DNA of 64,000 nt from NCBI GenBank assembly GCA_023898685.1, contig CP060234.1:1860001-1924000 (forward strand), in the 5' to 3' direction. This stretch comes from Phycisphaeraceae bacterium. GTDB taxonomy: Bacteria; Planctomycetota; Phycisphaerae; Phycisphaerales; UBA1924. Shown here piece after piece: positions 8,816 through 16,798 of this stretch. The translations under genes were made by a program, and so were the position numbers. Under the pieces are notes generated by a model. The model saw only the letters and a program-made list of their open reading frames with translations, ran no database searches and was not told the origin of the DNA. Positions within the stretch are counted from its first letter, which is position 1. Each line of letters opens with the position of its first letter.

Positions 8816-9376
8816 TCATTCCGCCCGCGGCAAGGTCCGATCACCATAGATTGATCGGAGTTTGTCAAGGCACCGGCCTCGCGTCGGGCCGATCGAGCCG
8901 CGTGGGATGCCGAGCCGCTCGGCCACGCGGTCGTAGTCGGGCCGGTCCTCGCGGAACAGGATCAGCAGCAACTCGCGGCAGCGGTCCCCGATCTGGGCGA
9001 GCGCTTCACGCATCCGCTGGCGGTCCTCGATGAGGCTCGCTTCGTCGGGATCCGTCCAGGTCAACTCCTCCGGGGCTTCGAGGCCGCTCGTCCGGCGGGC
9101 GGCCCGGGTGATCCGCCAGGTCTCGCGCTGCGTCGCCCGGATGAGCCATGCGGGCAGGCTCCGTGCATCGCGGAGCGACCCTAGATGGCGGACGGCGATC
9201 GTCCAAACCGATTGAAACACCTCATCGCAAAGGTCGCCGGGCAGGCCGTGCCGCGCCGGGATGGAGTAGACGAGGCGGGCGTAGCGTTCGACCAGCTCAC
9301 TCCAGGCGTCGTCGGAGCCTTCCAGGCAGGCGGCCAGGAGTTCGGCGTCATCGAGATGTTGGCAGTCGTTCCGCAT
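8816..9376 (-). CDS. ECF-type RNA polymerase sigma factor
   Basis: The 186-residue protein has sigma-70 region 2 (about residues 22-95: AWSELVERYARLVYSI, then VFQSVWTIAVRHL and LPAWLIRATQRETWR) and region 4 (about 120-175: REALAQIGDRCRELLLILF, then YDRVAERLGIPRGSIGPT). There is no region 1.1 or 3, as in ECF sigmas. The ATG at 9376 was preferred, with GGGAAGA about 13 nt upstream; a GTG 24 nt earlier (9400) lacks a ribosome site. It is the first gene of the sigma / anti-sigma-like / CHAT / subtilase unit. It is transcribed divergently from a dockerin gene across a region with a perfect 16-bp palindrome. Confidence 0.92.
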   Translation of the reverse strand: MRNDCQHLDDAELLAACLEGSDDAWSELVERYARLVYSIPARHGLPGDLCDEVFQSVWTIAVRHLGSLRDARSLPAWLIRATQRETWRITRAARRTSGLEAPEELTWTDPDEASLIEDRQRMREALAQIGDRCRELLLILFREDRPDYDRVAERLGIPRGSIGPTRGRCLDKLRSIYGDRTLPRAE

Positions 9377-9444
9377 TGTGTCTGACCGTCTTCCCGGCAC
9401 AGTCTAAGGCGGAGAGGTCTCGAGATCGGAATCTTTTTGCGGGT

Positions 9445-9460
9445 GGGTATCCGGATACCC
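9445..9460. promoter_or_regulatory. 16-bp perfect palindrome in the divergent sigma/dockerin control region
   Basis: GGGTATCCGGATACCC reads identically on both strands. It lies between the sigma gene (start 9376, minus) and the FG-GAP dockerin gene (start 9540, plus), about 70-80 bases from each start. A site bound by a dimeric repressor or activator that controls both directions is the simplest reading. No binding protein is assigned. Confidence 0.5.
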
Positions 9461-9539
9461 CGAGCCGGCTCTTGTGCGTCCGACCGGGCCGACTGCCGCT
9501 CGGCGAGCAACAACAGACTCAAGAGAAGGAGACTTCGAA

Positions 9540-10817
9540 ATGACGACTCACATCGCCCTCGCTGCCGGATTGGCCGTTGCTGCTTCGGCCATCGCCGCTC
9601 CATCATTCAACGCCCCGAGCCAGTTGGCCACCGCCCAACGCCCGGGCGGCGTCGCCAGCGCCGACTTCAATGCCGACGGGCTGGCCGACCTTGCCGTCGC
9701 CGCCGACACCATCGACCGCATCGACCTCTTCTTCGGCACGGGTGGCGGCGCTTTCGCGGCCCCGGTCAGCGTCTTCACCGGCAACGGCACCGGGCCCGAT
9801 TCGCTGATGGCCGCCGACGTCAACGGCGACGGCCAGCCCGACCTCGTCGTGGTGCTCAAGAACACCAACACCGTGCGGGTCTATCAGAACAATGCCGGTG
9901 TCTTCGCGCCCGGCGCCTCGGCGTCGACCGGCGTCGGCCCGGTCTCGCTCGATGGCGCCGACATCGACGGGGACGGCGACGTCGATTTCATCACCGCCAA
10001 CCGTGACGACAACTCGATCAGCATCATCACCAACGCGGGCGGCGCCCTCTCGTCGGCCAATATCACGATCGGCGACGAGCCGCGTGACGCCGCCCCCCTC
10101 GATCTCGACGGCGACGGGCAGCACGAGATCGCGGTCTCGAGCCACCGCGAGCGGACGATCTACGTGCTCGCCTCCGGCACCTACACGGTGCAGCAGTCGA
10201 TCAACCTCGGCGCGGTGGTCCGCCCCGAGGGCCTGATGGCCGCCGACATCGACGGTGACGGCGACACCGACCTGGCCGCGGTCATGAGCGACGACGTCGC
10301 CAGCCGCGCGGGTGCGTTCTTCAACACCGCGGGCGTGCTCGGCCCCGAGGTCTCGGCCGCGACCAACGGCGCCAACTCGAGCGATGTCGCCGCCGCCGAC
10401 TTCGACCTGGACGGCGACATGGATCTCGCCGTGACCAATACCGATGGCAACAGCATCTCCATCATGGAGAACACCGGCGGGGCGTTCGCGCCGGGCGTGG
10501 CGACCGGCGTGGGCGTCCGCCCCGAGCGAGTCACGGCCGCAGACCTCGACAACAACGGATCGCCCGATCTCGCGGTGACCAACCGAGACAGCAACGACAC
10601 ATGGACGTTCGCGAGCCAGGCCTCGGGCGACCCGCAGCCCTGCAACGCCGCCGACATCGCCGCCCCGTTCGCGATCCTCGATCTGGCCGACGTGCAGGCG
10701 TTCGTCTCGGGCTTCGTCGCGCAGGACCCGATCGCCGATATCGCACCGCCGCTGGGAACGTTTGACCTCGCCGACATCCAGGCGTTCATCGGCGCGTTCC
10801 TCGCCGGCTGCCCGTAA
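9540..10817 (+). CDS. Secreted FG-GAP/VCBS repeat protein with GC-type dockerin
   Basis: The 425-residue protein starts at an ATG preceded by AGAAGGAGA and has a signal peptide (MTTHIALAAGLAVAASAIAA). The body contains about seven FG-GAP/VCBS-type Ca-binding motifs (DFNADGLADL, DVNGDGQPDLVV, DIDGDGDVDF, DLDGDGQHEI, DIDGDGDTDL, DFDLDGDMDL, DLDNNGSPDL), consistent with a seven-bladed beta-propeller. The C-terminus is a GC-type dockerin (PCNAADIAAPFAILDLADV ... LAGCP). It is divergent from the sigma operon and shares its control region, so it could be a target or simply a neighbour. The gene is followed by a strong hairpin terminator. Confidence 0.88.
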   Translation: MTTHIALAAGLAVAASAIAAPSFNAPSQLATAQRPGGVASADFNADGLADLAVAADTIDRIDLFFGTGGGAFAAPVSVFTGNGTGPDSLMAADVNGDGQPDLVVVLKNTNTVRVYQNNAGVFAPGASASTGVGPVSLDGADIDGDGDVDFITANRDDNSISIITNAGGALSSANITIGDEPRDAAPLDLDGDGQHEIAVSSHRERTIYVLASGTYTVQQSINLGAVVRPEGLMAADIDGDGDTDLAAVMSDDVASRAGAFFNTAGVLGPEVSAATNGANSSDVAAADFDLDGDMDLAVTNTDGNSISIMENTGGAFAPGVATGVGVRPERVTAADLDNNGSPDLAVTNRDSNDTWTFASQASGDPQPCNAADIAAPFAILDLADVQAFVSGFVAQDPIADIAPPLGTFDLADIQAFIGAFLAGCP

Positions 10818-10851
10818 CCACAGCCCCTCTCAACCACTACAGCTTCTTCGC

Positions 10852-10893
10852 GAGACGACGCCCTCCCACGCGGGCGTCGTCTCTTTCTCTTTC
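10852..10893 (+). terminator. Rho-independent terminator of the FG-GAP dockerin gene
   Basis: A perfect 12-bp stem (10852-10863 with 10872-10883), an 8-nt loop and a following pyrimidine/T-rich tract (TTTCTCTTTC) lie 34 bases after the stop. Confidence 0.85.
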
Positions 10894-11113
10894 GCCAGGG
10901 TCTCGCCGAGCCGAGCGCTTGGTTGTATCCAGGCTCGACGCGAACACTCCCAAGCCGTTCACGAGTCTCGGCTTGCCCAACCTCCGAGCACGGCACGCCG
11001 CAAGGGCAGTTGTCACAGTTGGACGAATCCAACGTGGGCCGGTCAATCGCCGGAGTATCGAGGCAGCCGCACCGCACCAATAATGGCTCGGATCGGCCTG
11101 GAAGGACTGAGCA

Positions 11114-11857
11114 ATGACAGGTGACGCGTTCGCCACGCTGGGAATGGGAGCCCCCGCCTGGGCTGCCTCGGCCCCGGTTGCCGCGGGAGTGATCGCGGGT
11201 GTGCTGCACGTGTTGAGCGGGCCCGATCACCTCGCCGCGGTGGCGCCGCTGGCGGTGAACGAGCGCCGACGGGGGCGGCGGGCGTGGATGAGCGGGCTGT
11301 GGTGGGGCGTAGGCCACTCGAGCGGCGTGTGGTTCCTCGCCCTGCTTGCGTTGCTCTTCCGCGAGCTGATCCCGATCGACCTGATCTCGGGGTGGAGCGA
11401 GCGTCTGGTGGGCTTCGTCCTGCTGGGCGTCGGGCTGTGGGCGCTGCGATCGGCGATGGTCGTCAGGATCCATGCCCACGAGCACACGCACGACGGCGAG
11501 ACCCACCGGCACGTGCACGCGCACGCCGTGCAGGCCGACCACGCCCGCCCACACGCCCACCAGGCGGGTCACGCCGGGCACAGCCACGCCCCGCTTGGCA
11601 TCGGGCTGCTGCATGGGCTTGCGGGCACGAGCCACCTCGTCGGCGTGTTGCCCAGCCTGCTGATGCCGACCCGCCTGGCCGCGGCGTCGTACGTGGCCGC
11701 CTACGGGCTGGGGTCGATCTCCGCGATGACGGGCTTCGCCCACGTGCTGGGGCTGCTGTTGGGCGGCCTGCGGGGCGAGAAGCTCTACCGCCGCCTGTTG
11801 GGCGGAACAGGCCTCGCGGCGATAGGCGTGGGGGTGTGGTGGATCATGGGAATGTGA
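11114..11857 (+). CDS. HupE/NiCoT-like nickel or cobalt membrane transporter
   Basis: The 247-residue membrane protein has about six hydrophobic segments. The first carries GVLHVLSGPDHLAAVAPL, the H-x4-DH type signature of nickel/cobalt transporters and related HupE/UreJ proteins, and a second His motif follows (GIGLLHGLAGTSHL). Between them is a strongly His-rich loop (about residues 119-158: HAHEHTHDGETHRHVHAHA), likely a metal-binding region. The ATG at 11114 is preceded by GGAAGGA. The specific metal cannot be told from sequence. No nickel enzyme genes are nearby, apart from the possible HypB-like fragment at the window start. Confidence 0.8.
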   Translation: MTGDAFATLGMGAPAWAASAPVAAGVIAGVLHVLSGPDHLAAVAPLAVNERRRGRRAWMSGLWWGVGHSSGVWFLALLALLFRELIPIDLISGWSERLVGFVLLGVGLWALRSAMVVRIHAHEHTHDGETHRHVHAHAVQADHARPHAHQAGHAGHSHAPLGIGLLHGLAGTSHLVGVLPSLLMPTRLAAASYVAAYGLGSISAMTGFAHVLGLLLGGLRGEKLYRRLLGGTGLAAIGVGVWWIMGM

Positions 11858-11971
11858 GGAGCAATCCGATTCGCCGACAAGAGTGACCGTACACTGCCCC
11901 CGTGGAGGAGATAGGTCACGGGTCGGCGACACGGCCTCGGCACATGGTGCTGGATGACGCGAGAACCCGCG

Positions 11972-12802
11972 TCACTCCCCCCACACCGCGCCCTCGTCGA
12001 TCCACCGGCGGATCGCCTCGATTTGCGCGTCGGTGAGAGGACCGCCCCGCTTGGGCATCTGCAACTCCGGGTCGATTCCGGCGACGGAGGTGTAGATCAC
12101 ACTGGTCATGGCGTTGCCGGGCGTGAGCACGGGGCCATCATCGCCGCCGTCGAGGATTGTCGCCATCGAGGAGAGATCGAGGCCGCCCCTCGCCTTGTCG
12201 GCGCGGTGGCAGCCCATGCAGCGATCGACGAGCACGGGTCGGACGTCGCTCAGGAAGAAGTCGAGCCTGGGGTCGATCGACACCGCCGACGGGTCGGGGC
12301 TGATGTCCTTCTCGGTCATGGGCTTGGGTGTGCCCGCGCCGTACTCGTAGACGAGCATCCCGCCCTTGTGGGCCGCGGCGGCGATCCAGAGCGCGAGGAA
12401 CAGCCCCGTCGCGAGCCCGAGCCACGTCGACGTCGCCGCCACGCCCTTCTTCTTGAGCAGCCCGCCCGCGACGAGCACGCAGGCACCGAGCGCGAACATC
12501 CAGACCTTCTCGGCCATCTCCTCGTGGTCGTGCACGAGCGCCCCCACCACACCCGGGGCGGGGCCCATGTGATCAGAGGCGGCCTCCCCGCTCACCGCGG
12601 TGACGTAGGCCAGGATGGCAAGCAGGGCGTAGGCCCCGATCGCGGCGTAGCGGGGCGCCCTGTTCTTGTCCCCCAGGATCATCGAAGCGATCAGCGGGAT
12701 CGGCGCGAGCAGGGCCAGGGCGATCGGCAGGTGGACGAACGCCGCGTGCCGGGTCGACGGGTCGTTGAGCATCTGGAGCATGTCTGAGAGAAGGTGCTGC
12801 AT
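11972..12802 (-). CDS. DUF2231 membrane protein fused to a c-type cytochrome domain
   Basis: The 276-residue protein has about four transmembrane helices in the N-terminal part (starting HAAFVHLPIALALLAPIPL, a DUF2231-type opening). A C-terminal periplasmic domain carries one haem c site CMGCH, a plausible axial Met (LQMPKRGG) and the closing helix IEAIRRWIDEGAVW typical of planctomycete cytochrome c domains. The ATG at 12802 has AGGAAA 8 nt upstream; a longer frame to 13186 overlaps the opposite gene's start and is not supported. A 7-bp hairpin (11955-11961 with 11968-11974) covers the stop and may terminate transcription. The role is probably membrane electron transfer, partner unknown. Confidence 0.85.
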   Translation of the reverse strand: MQHLLSDMLQMLNDPSTRHAAFVHLPIALALLAPIPLIASMILGDKNRAPRYAAIGAYALLAILAYVTAVSGEAASDHMGPAPGVVGALVHDHEEMAEKVWMFALGACVLVAGGLLKKKGVAATSTWLGLATGLFLALWIAAAAHKGGMLVYEYGAGTPKPMTEKDISPDPSAVSIDPRLDFFLSDVRPVLVDRCMGCHRADKARGGLDLSSMATILDGGDDGPVLTPGNAMTSVIYTSVAGIDPELQMPKRGGPLTDAQIEAIRRWIDEGAVWGE

Positions 12803-13004
12803 GAGAGGTTTCCTGGGGTTCGGTTTGTGACGATTGTATCGCCCGGGCCCACCGGGCCGGTCTGCTTGCAGGGTTTGCGGCGATTGCGCGGCGGCTCGCG
12901 AAGTTCCGCAACGGCTTTGTGTGGCCGTCGCGTCTCCCAAATCGGAATGTTCTCCCAGCGATGAGACACGGTCCGCCCCGCGGACACAACCAGGGAGACG
13001 AGAG

Positions 13005-13490
13005 ATGACGACGCGCTTCACGATGATCACGGGCTGGGCCGCCATGGCGATCGCTTCCGCCTCGATGGCCGATATCGTCCCGGTCTGTTCCTTCGATTCC
13101 GACAGCACTCCGACGTTCAAGTCCGTTCCCGCCGAGGCCGTCTCTGCTGCCGTGTTCGACAACACCGCGGAGACCACCAGCGCCACCGGGGCGTGCTGGT
13201 GCGAGGCCGAGTCTGAGTGGATCGCTCAGACCGCGTTCGAATCGATCCGGCAGGGGGCGTCGAGCTCGGGTGCGATCGCCGTCCCGGCCGACGCGCGCTG
13301 GACCTGGAAAGCCAACGGGGCTCAGCCCGCCCGCCGTGTTGGGATCAGCCGCGACAAGGTGGGCGAGTTGATCTCGGCCGGCACCCCCGGCGACGAGCGG
13401 GCCGACGACGCCGACGTCCGCGCCCCGACCGTGCTGGCGGGCCTCGGCTTGCTGGCGATCGGCAAGTTCCGCAAGCCCAAGCAGGCCTGA
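13005..13490 (+). CDS. Small secreted protein with possible C-terminal membrane anchor
   Basis: The 161-residue protein starts at an ATG after GGGAGACGAGAG. A signal-peptide-like N-terminus (TMITGWAAMAIASASMAD) is followed by a polar region containing ACWCEAESEW. The end is hydrophobic with a basic tail (APTVLAGLGLLAIGKFRKPK), shaped like a sorting or anchor segment such as PEP-CTERM but without the PEP signature. I do not recognise the family. It is divergent from the cytochrome gene and followed by a terminator and tRNA-Ser. Confidence 0.6.
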   Translation: MTTRFTMITGWAAMAIASASMADIVPVCSFDSDSTPTFKSVPAEAVSAAVFDNTAETTSATGACWCEAESEWIAQTAFESIRQGASSSGAIAVPADARWTWKANGAQPARRVGISRDKVGELISAGTPGDERADDADVRAPTVLAGLGLLAIGKFRKPKQA

Positions 13491-13524
13491 GTCACCCCAC
13501 GGCACCTTGGTATTCTCTGCTCCG

Positions 13525-13556
13525 GCCCTCGCCACTCCCGGCGGGGGCTTGTTCTT
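13525..13556 (+). terminator. Rho-independent terminator before tRNA-Ser
   Basis: A 9-bp stem with one G-U pair (13525-13533 with 13540-13548), a 6-nt loop and then TTGTTCTT. It lies 34 bases after the stop of the small secreted protein. Confidence 0.7.
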
Positions 13557-13597
13557 CTCCGGGCGCTATCGTTGGGCGCGGGACGCGATGTCCGCGG

Positions 13598-13684
13598 GGT
13601 GTGGTGGCCGAGTGGTTGAAGGCGCCGGTCTTGAAAACCGGTAAACCCGTCAGGGTTTCGTGGGTTCGAATCCCACCCGCACCG
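13598..13684 (+). tRNA. tRNA-Ser (anticodon UGA)
   Basis: The cloverleaf is complete. The acceptor stem is GGTGTGG/CCGCACC with one G-U pair and discriminator G. The D arm contains GCCGAGTGGTTGAAGGC, and the anticodon stem is CCGGT/ACCGG with loop CTTGAAA giving anticodon TGA at 13632-13634. A long class II variable arm follows, then T stem GTGGG/CCCAC with loop TTCGAAT. The long variable arm and UGA anticodon identify serine. CCA is not encoded. Confidence 0.97.
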
Positions 13685-13728
13685 TTCTTCCGACGACAGG
13701 CGTGAAGCCCCGCCGGTACACTCGTTCC

Positions 13729-15945
13729 GTGCCCGGTTCACAGGACAACGACGCTCCCACCACGGGCACGCCCCCCTTCTCGGGCGGCGGCGACGAGGGC
13801 ATGCCGACGCGGCTCGGCGTCTACCGCTTCAAGCGACGGATCGGCGCGGGCGGCATGGGCATCGTCTACGAGGCGGTCGACCAGAAGCTGGGTCGGTCGG
13901 TCGCCGTCAAACTGATCCGCCACGACCGGACCAACCCCGAGCTCCGACGCCGGTTTGAGCAGGAGTTTCGCACGCAGATCGCCCTCGAGCGCCACCCCGC
14001 GATCGCCCACATCTACGACGCCGGCGAGTTCGAGCACGAGGGCGAGGTGCTCCCCTACATCGTCATGGAGTACATCGTCGGCGCCAAGCCCGTCACTGCC
14101 TACTGCCGCGACACGACGCTGGGCCTCGACCACGTGCTCGAGATGTTCCAGGGCCTCTTCGACGGGCTCGACCACGCCCACCGGCGTGGGATCATCCACC
14201 GCGACATCAAGCCCGCGAACATCCTCGTCGACGCCGACGGGCGCGCGAAGATCATCGACTTCGGGCTCGCGCTGCCGACGGGCAGCCGGGGGGCGCTCGA
14301 CTCGCTCCACGCCGAGGGGGGCGTGCCAGCCGGGACGATGGCCTATATGAGCCCCGAGCAGCGGACGGGCGACCCGCTCGCGCTCGACCAGCGCACCGAT
14401 ATCTACTCGCTCTCGCTCGTGCTTTATGAGTCGCTCGCCGGGCGTCGCCCCTCGCCCGTCGATGGGCCGCCCGATCTGTCGCGCGAAGCGCCGGGCATCC
14501 CGCGTGACCTCGCCGACGCCATCGCCGGGGCGCTGCGCGAGAACCCCGCCGAGCGCACCGCGTCCGCCGCGACGGTCCGCGACGCGATCCGACGCTGCCG
14601 CGAGCGCCTGCTCGTCGGCGTGACGATGCACAAGCAGATCGAGCCCGAGCGATCGCGTGAGAGCCTCGCGCTGGCGCTGCTCACAGCCGCGGCCGCGGCT
14701 ATCGCGGCGTTTGTCGTCTTCCCACTCTGCTGCCAGCTAACGCCGCTCTGCGCGGCCTATGCGAACTGGGCCACCGGCGTGCTCTCGGGCGGCGACGAGG
14801 GCTTCCGCTATGCACGCGTCGTCTCGATCACCGCCGACACGTTCGCCTCGGTCGCGGTCGCGGGCGCCGGCAACGCGCCCGTCGACGTCTACGGGGCGAG
14901 GGCGAAGCACGACGAACTCATGGACCGCCTGGTGGCGGGCTCGGCCCTCGCGATCGTGTGGGACCTCTACTTCAAGGCCCCGACCCCGCACGACGCCGAC
15001 ATCGCCGCCGCCATCGACCGGACGGTCGACCGCGGCGTGCCCGTCATTCTGATGACCACCGAGTGGGCGGCCGACGACCCGCCGGCCCGCGTCAGCCCCG
15101 TGCTCGAAGACACGCCGGCGACGCCCGCGATCGTCACCGGCGTCTTCGCGGGTGAGGTCCCGTGGCGAGTCGATCTCGCCGTGGCGCGCAAGGGCGGGTT
15201 CGTTGAGCCCGGCCTCGCGCTCGCCGCCGTCGCGCTCCTTGGCCACCCAGCCGCCCGCATCGACGTCGAAGAGATGCGCAAGGACGACGACGAGCTGCAC
15301 GTCCAGCTCTGGAAGCCCGACGAGAAGCGGGGCCGCCGGCCCGTCGGCCCGGTGCAGTCTTTCAAAGTTACTGGCATCCGCCCTGTCGACGATCAGGCCC
15401 TGCCGGTGGGACTCAGCCCGGGTGACGTCACCGCCCAGCTCATGCTCTCCATGCCGCCCGACGGCGTCCTTGATGCGGCCACCGTCCGCTACGAGGACGT
15501 GCTCGGCATGTCGACCGACGAGTTGATCAGGGCATTCTCCGGGCGCGTCGTCGTCATCGGGCGGACCGACGCCGCCGGACGCGATATCAAGGACTACCCG
15601 GGCGGACGGCACATCCCCGGGTGCTACGCCCACGCCGAGGCAGTCGAGACGTTGATGCGCGCCCGCCAGATCAAGGTGCCGGACGACACCGTCATGCGTT
15701 CGCTCGCCGCGGCCGCCGGCGCGATCGGCATGTTCTGCCTGTTTCGCGGGGGGCGCGGGGCGCGGCTGGGCCTTGTGGCCGCCGGGAGCGCGACGGTCGC
15801 GGTTGTCGTCGGGTGCCTGCTCGCGCTCGCCGGGCAGTGGATCGTGTACCCTACGCCCTTGGTGTTGTCGATCGTGCTGGGTGGTGCGATCGGCGCCGTC
15901 GGCTGGCGCGTGATGGCCCCGGTCCGGCGTGCGGCCGGCATCTGA
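13729..15945 (+). CDS. Membrane Ser/Thr protein kinase with C-terminal CHASE2 sensor
   Basis: The protein is about 738 residues. The N-terminal Hanks-type kinase domain (about 30-300) has the glycine loop GAGGMGIV, Lys61 in VAVK, HRD at 157-159 (IIHRDIKPANIL), DFG at 177-179 and MSPEQ. A transmembrane segment (about 310-335) leads to an extracytoplasmic CHASE2-like region (about 345-620: FRYARVVSITADTF, then AIVWDLYF) and three closing helices. CHASE2 often precedes the output domain; here it follows the kinase. The GTG at 13729 is chosen because earlier starts overlap the tRNA; the ATG at 13801 is an alternative. Neither has a clear ribosome site. It is followed 38 bp later by a secreted protein that may act with it. 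Confidence 0.88.
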   Translation: MPGSQDNDAPTTGTPPFSGGGDEGMPTRLGVYRFKRRIGAGGMGIVYEAVDQKLGRSVAVKLIRHDRTNPELRRRFEQEFRTQIALERHPAIAHIYDAGEFEHEGEVLPYIVMEYIVGAKPVTAYCRDTTLGLDHVLEMFQGLFDGLDHAHRRGIIHRDIKPANILVDADGRAKIIDFGLALPTGSRGALDSLHAEGGVPAGTMAYMSPEQRTGDPLALDQRTDIYSLSLVLYESLAGRRPSPVDGPPDLSREAPGIPRDLADAIAGALRENPAERTASAATVRDAIRRCRERLLVGVTMHKQIEPERSRESLALALLTAAAAAIAAFVVFPLCCQLTPLCAAYANWATGVLSGGDEGFRYARVVSITADTFASVAVAGAGNAPVDVYGARAKHDELMDRLVAGSALAIVWDLYFKAPTPHDADIAAAIDRTVDRGVPVILMTTEWAADDPPARVSPVLEDTPATPAIVTGVFAGEVPWRVDLAVARKGGFVEPGLALAAVALLGHPAARIDVEEMRKDDDELHVQLWKPDEKRGRRPVGPVQSFKVTGIRPVDDQALPVGLSPGDVTAQLMLSMPPDGVLDAATVRYEDVLGMSTDELIRAFSGRVVVIGRTDAAGRDIKDYPGGRHIPGCYAHAEAVETLMRARQIKVPDDTVMRSLAAAAGAIGMFCLFRGGRGARLGLVAAGSATVAVVVGCLLALAGQWIVYPTPLVLSIVLGGAIGAVGWRVMAPVRRAAGI

Positions 15946-15983
15946 CCCCGCGGGTCATCGCCGGTCGGAAGGGAGGAATGCTC

Positions 15984-16790
15984 ATGCCCCCGATCCGCAT
16001 CCGTACGGTCTGCGCGGTGTTCACGCTCGCGGCACTGGGTGCGCTCGCTCAGGCCGCCGACCCCGTCGTCAGGATTCTCTATCCCCCGGAGAGTGCGACG
16101 ACCGTGACGCTCTCGGGCGACGCCACACTGCCGATTCATGCCGCGAAGGACGGCGTGGTCTATTTGACCGTTGACACGCCCTACGTGGCTATCAAGCGTG
16201 GCGAGACGGTCGTCGTCCACAACACGCTGCACTACGTCCTGGGCGGCTACCCCGCCGAGCACACGGTGGGGAACGTCCGCGTCAACGGCCCGGGCGTCGC
16301 CGCGGTCGGTGGGAAGCACGCCCTGATCGATCTCAACGACGGGTGGGTCTGGGCCAGCGACCAGGCTCCCGCCGGCTGGTCGGCCCACACCGCCGCCGAT
16401 CCCGAGCCCCCGGTCACGGCGGGGGTGCTCGACGCCACGCCGTCGGTGGGCCACGCCTCGGGCGGGCACGCCGTGGGCTGGAGCATCATCACGCTGCTCC
16501 GGGGCCGATGGAGTTGGGCGGGCGCCATCGGCACCGAGCTCATCTACCGCGTCTCACCGGATACGGGCGACGGCTCGCGGCTCGAGGTTGTCTATGCGCT
16601 CGACTCGGCCTCGAAGTCGGTGCTCACGCTCGCGGCCGACAAGCTCGAAGCCGACGGGGGCTCCTACGCGGGCCTCAAGGGCCGGGACGCGGTACAGTCG
16701 CGCCTCTCGGGCCGCTGGCTCGACGAGGCGGAGCACCGCGCCTTTGTGCAGGTGGTGCGTGACGCCGTGGCACGGGTGGGAAGGAACTGA
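15984..16790 (+). CDS. Secreted protein of unknown function, next to the CHASE2 kinase
   Basis: The 268-residue protein has a signal peptide (PIRIRTVCAVFTLAALGALA, then QAADP). The ATG at 15984 has GGAGG at ideal spacing; another ATG 6 nt earlier overlaps that site. Residues 25-115 are beta-rich (VVYLTVDTPYVAIKRGETVV ... VRVNGPG), loosely like the FecR-type domains that often accompany CHASE2 proteins. I cannot assign it firmly. Close spacing behind the kinase suggests one operon and a possible extracytoplasmic ligand or partner role. Confidence 0.6.
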   Translation: MPPIRIRTVCAVFTLAALGALAQAADPVVRILYPPESATTVTLSGDATLPIHAAKDGVVYLTVDTPYVAIKRGETVVVHNTLHYVLGGYPAEHTVGNVRVNGPGVAAVGGKHALIDLNDGWVWASDQAPAGWSAHTAADPEPPVTAGVLDATPSVGHASGGHAVGWSIITLLRGRWSWAGAIGTELIYRVSPDTGDGSRLEVVYALDSASKSVLTLAADKLEADGGSYAGLKGRDAVQSRLSGRWLDEAEHRAFVQVVRDAVARVGRN

Positions 16791-16798
16791 CGCGACCT

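Noticed and set aside
3854..9376. A true type III-E CRISPR (Craspase) locus
   Set aside because: No Cas7-11, no CRISPR repeats and no Cas1/2 are present; only the TPR-CHAT and sigma components resemble it.
10894..11113. Small gene between the terminator and the metal transporter
   Set aside because: Short frames on both strands lack a ribosome site and any recognisable pattern.
10181..11932. Open frame of 583 codons on the minus strand
   Set aside because: It lies antisense to the FG-GAP dockerin and transporter genes, has no recognisable domain and arises from GC-rich codon bias.
13660..13728. Earlier start for the CHASE2 kinase
   Set aside because: It would begin inside tRNA-Ser; the added residues are not conserved-looking.
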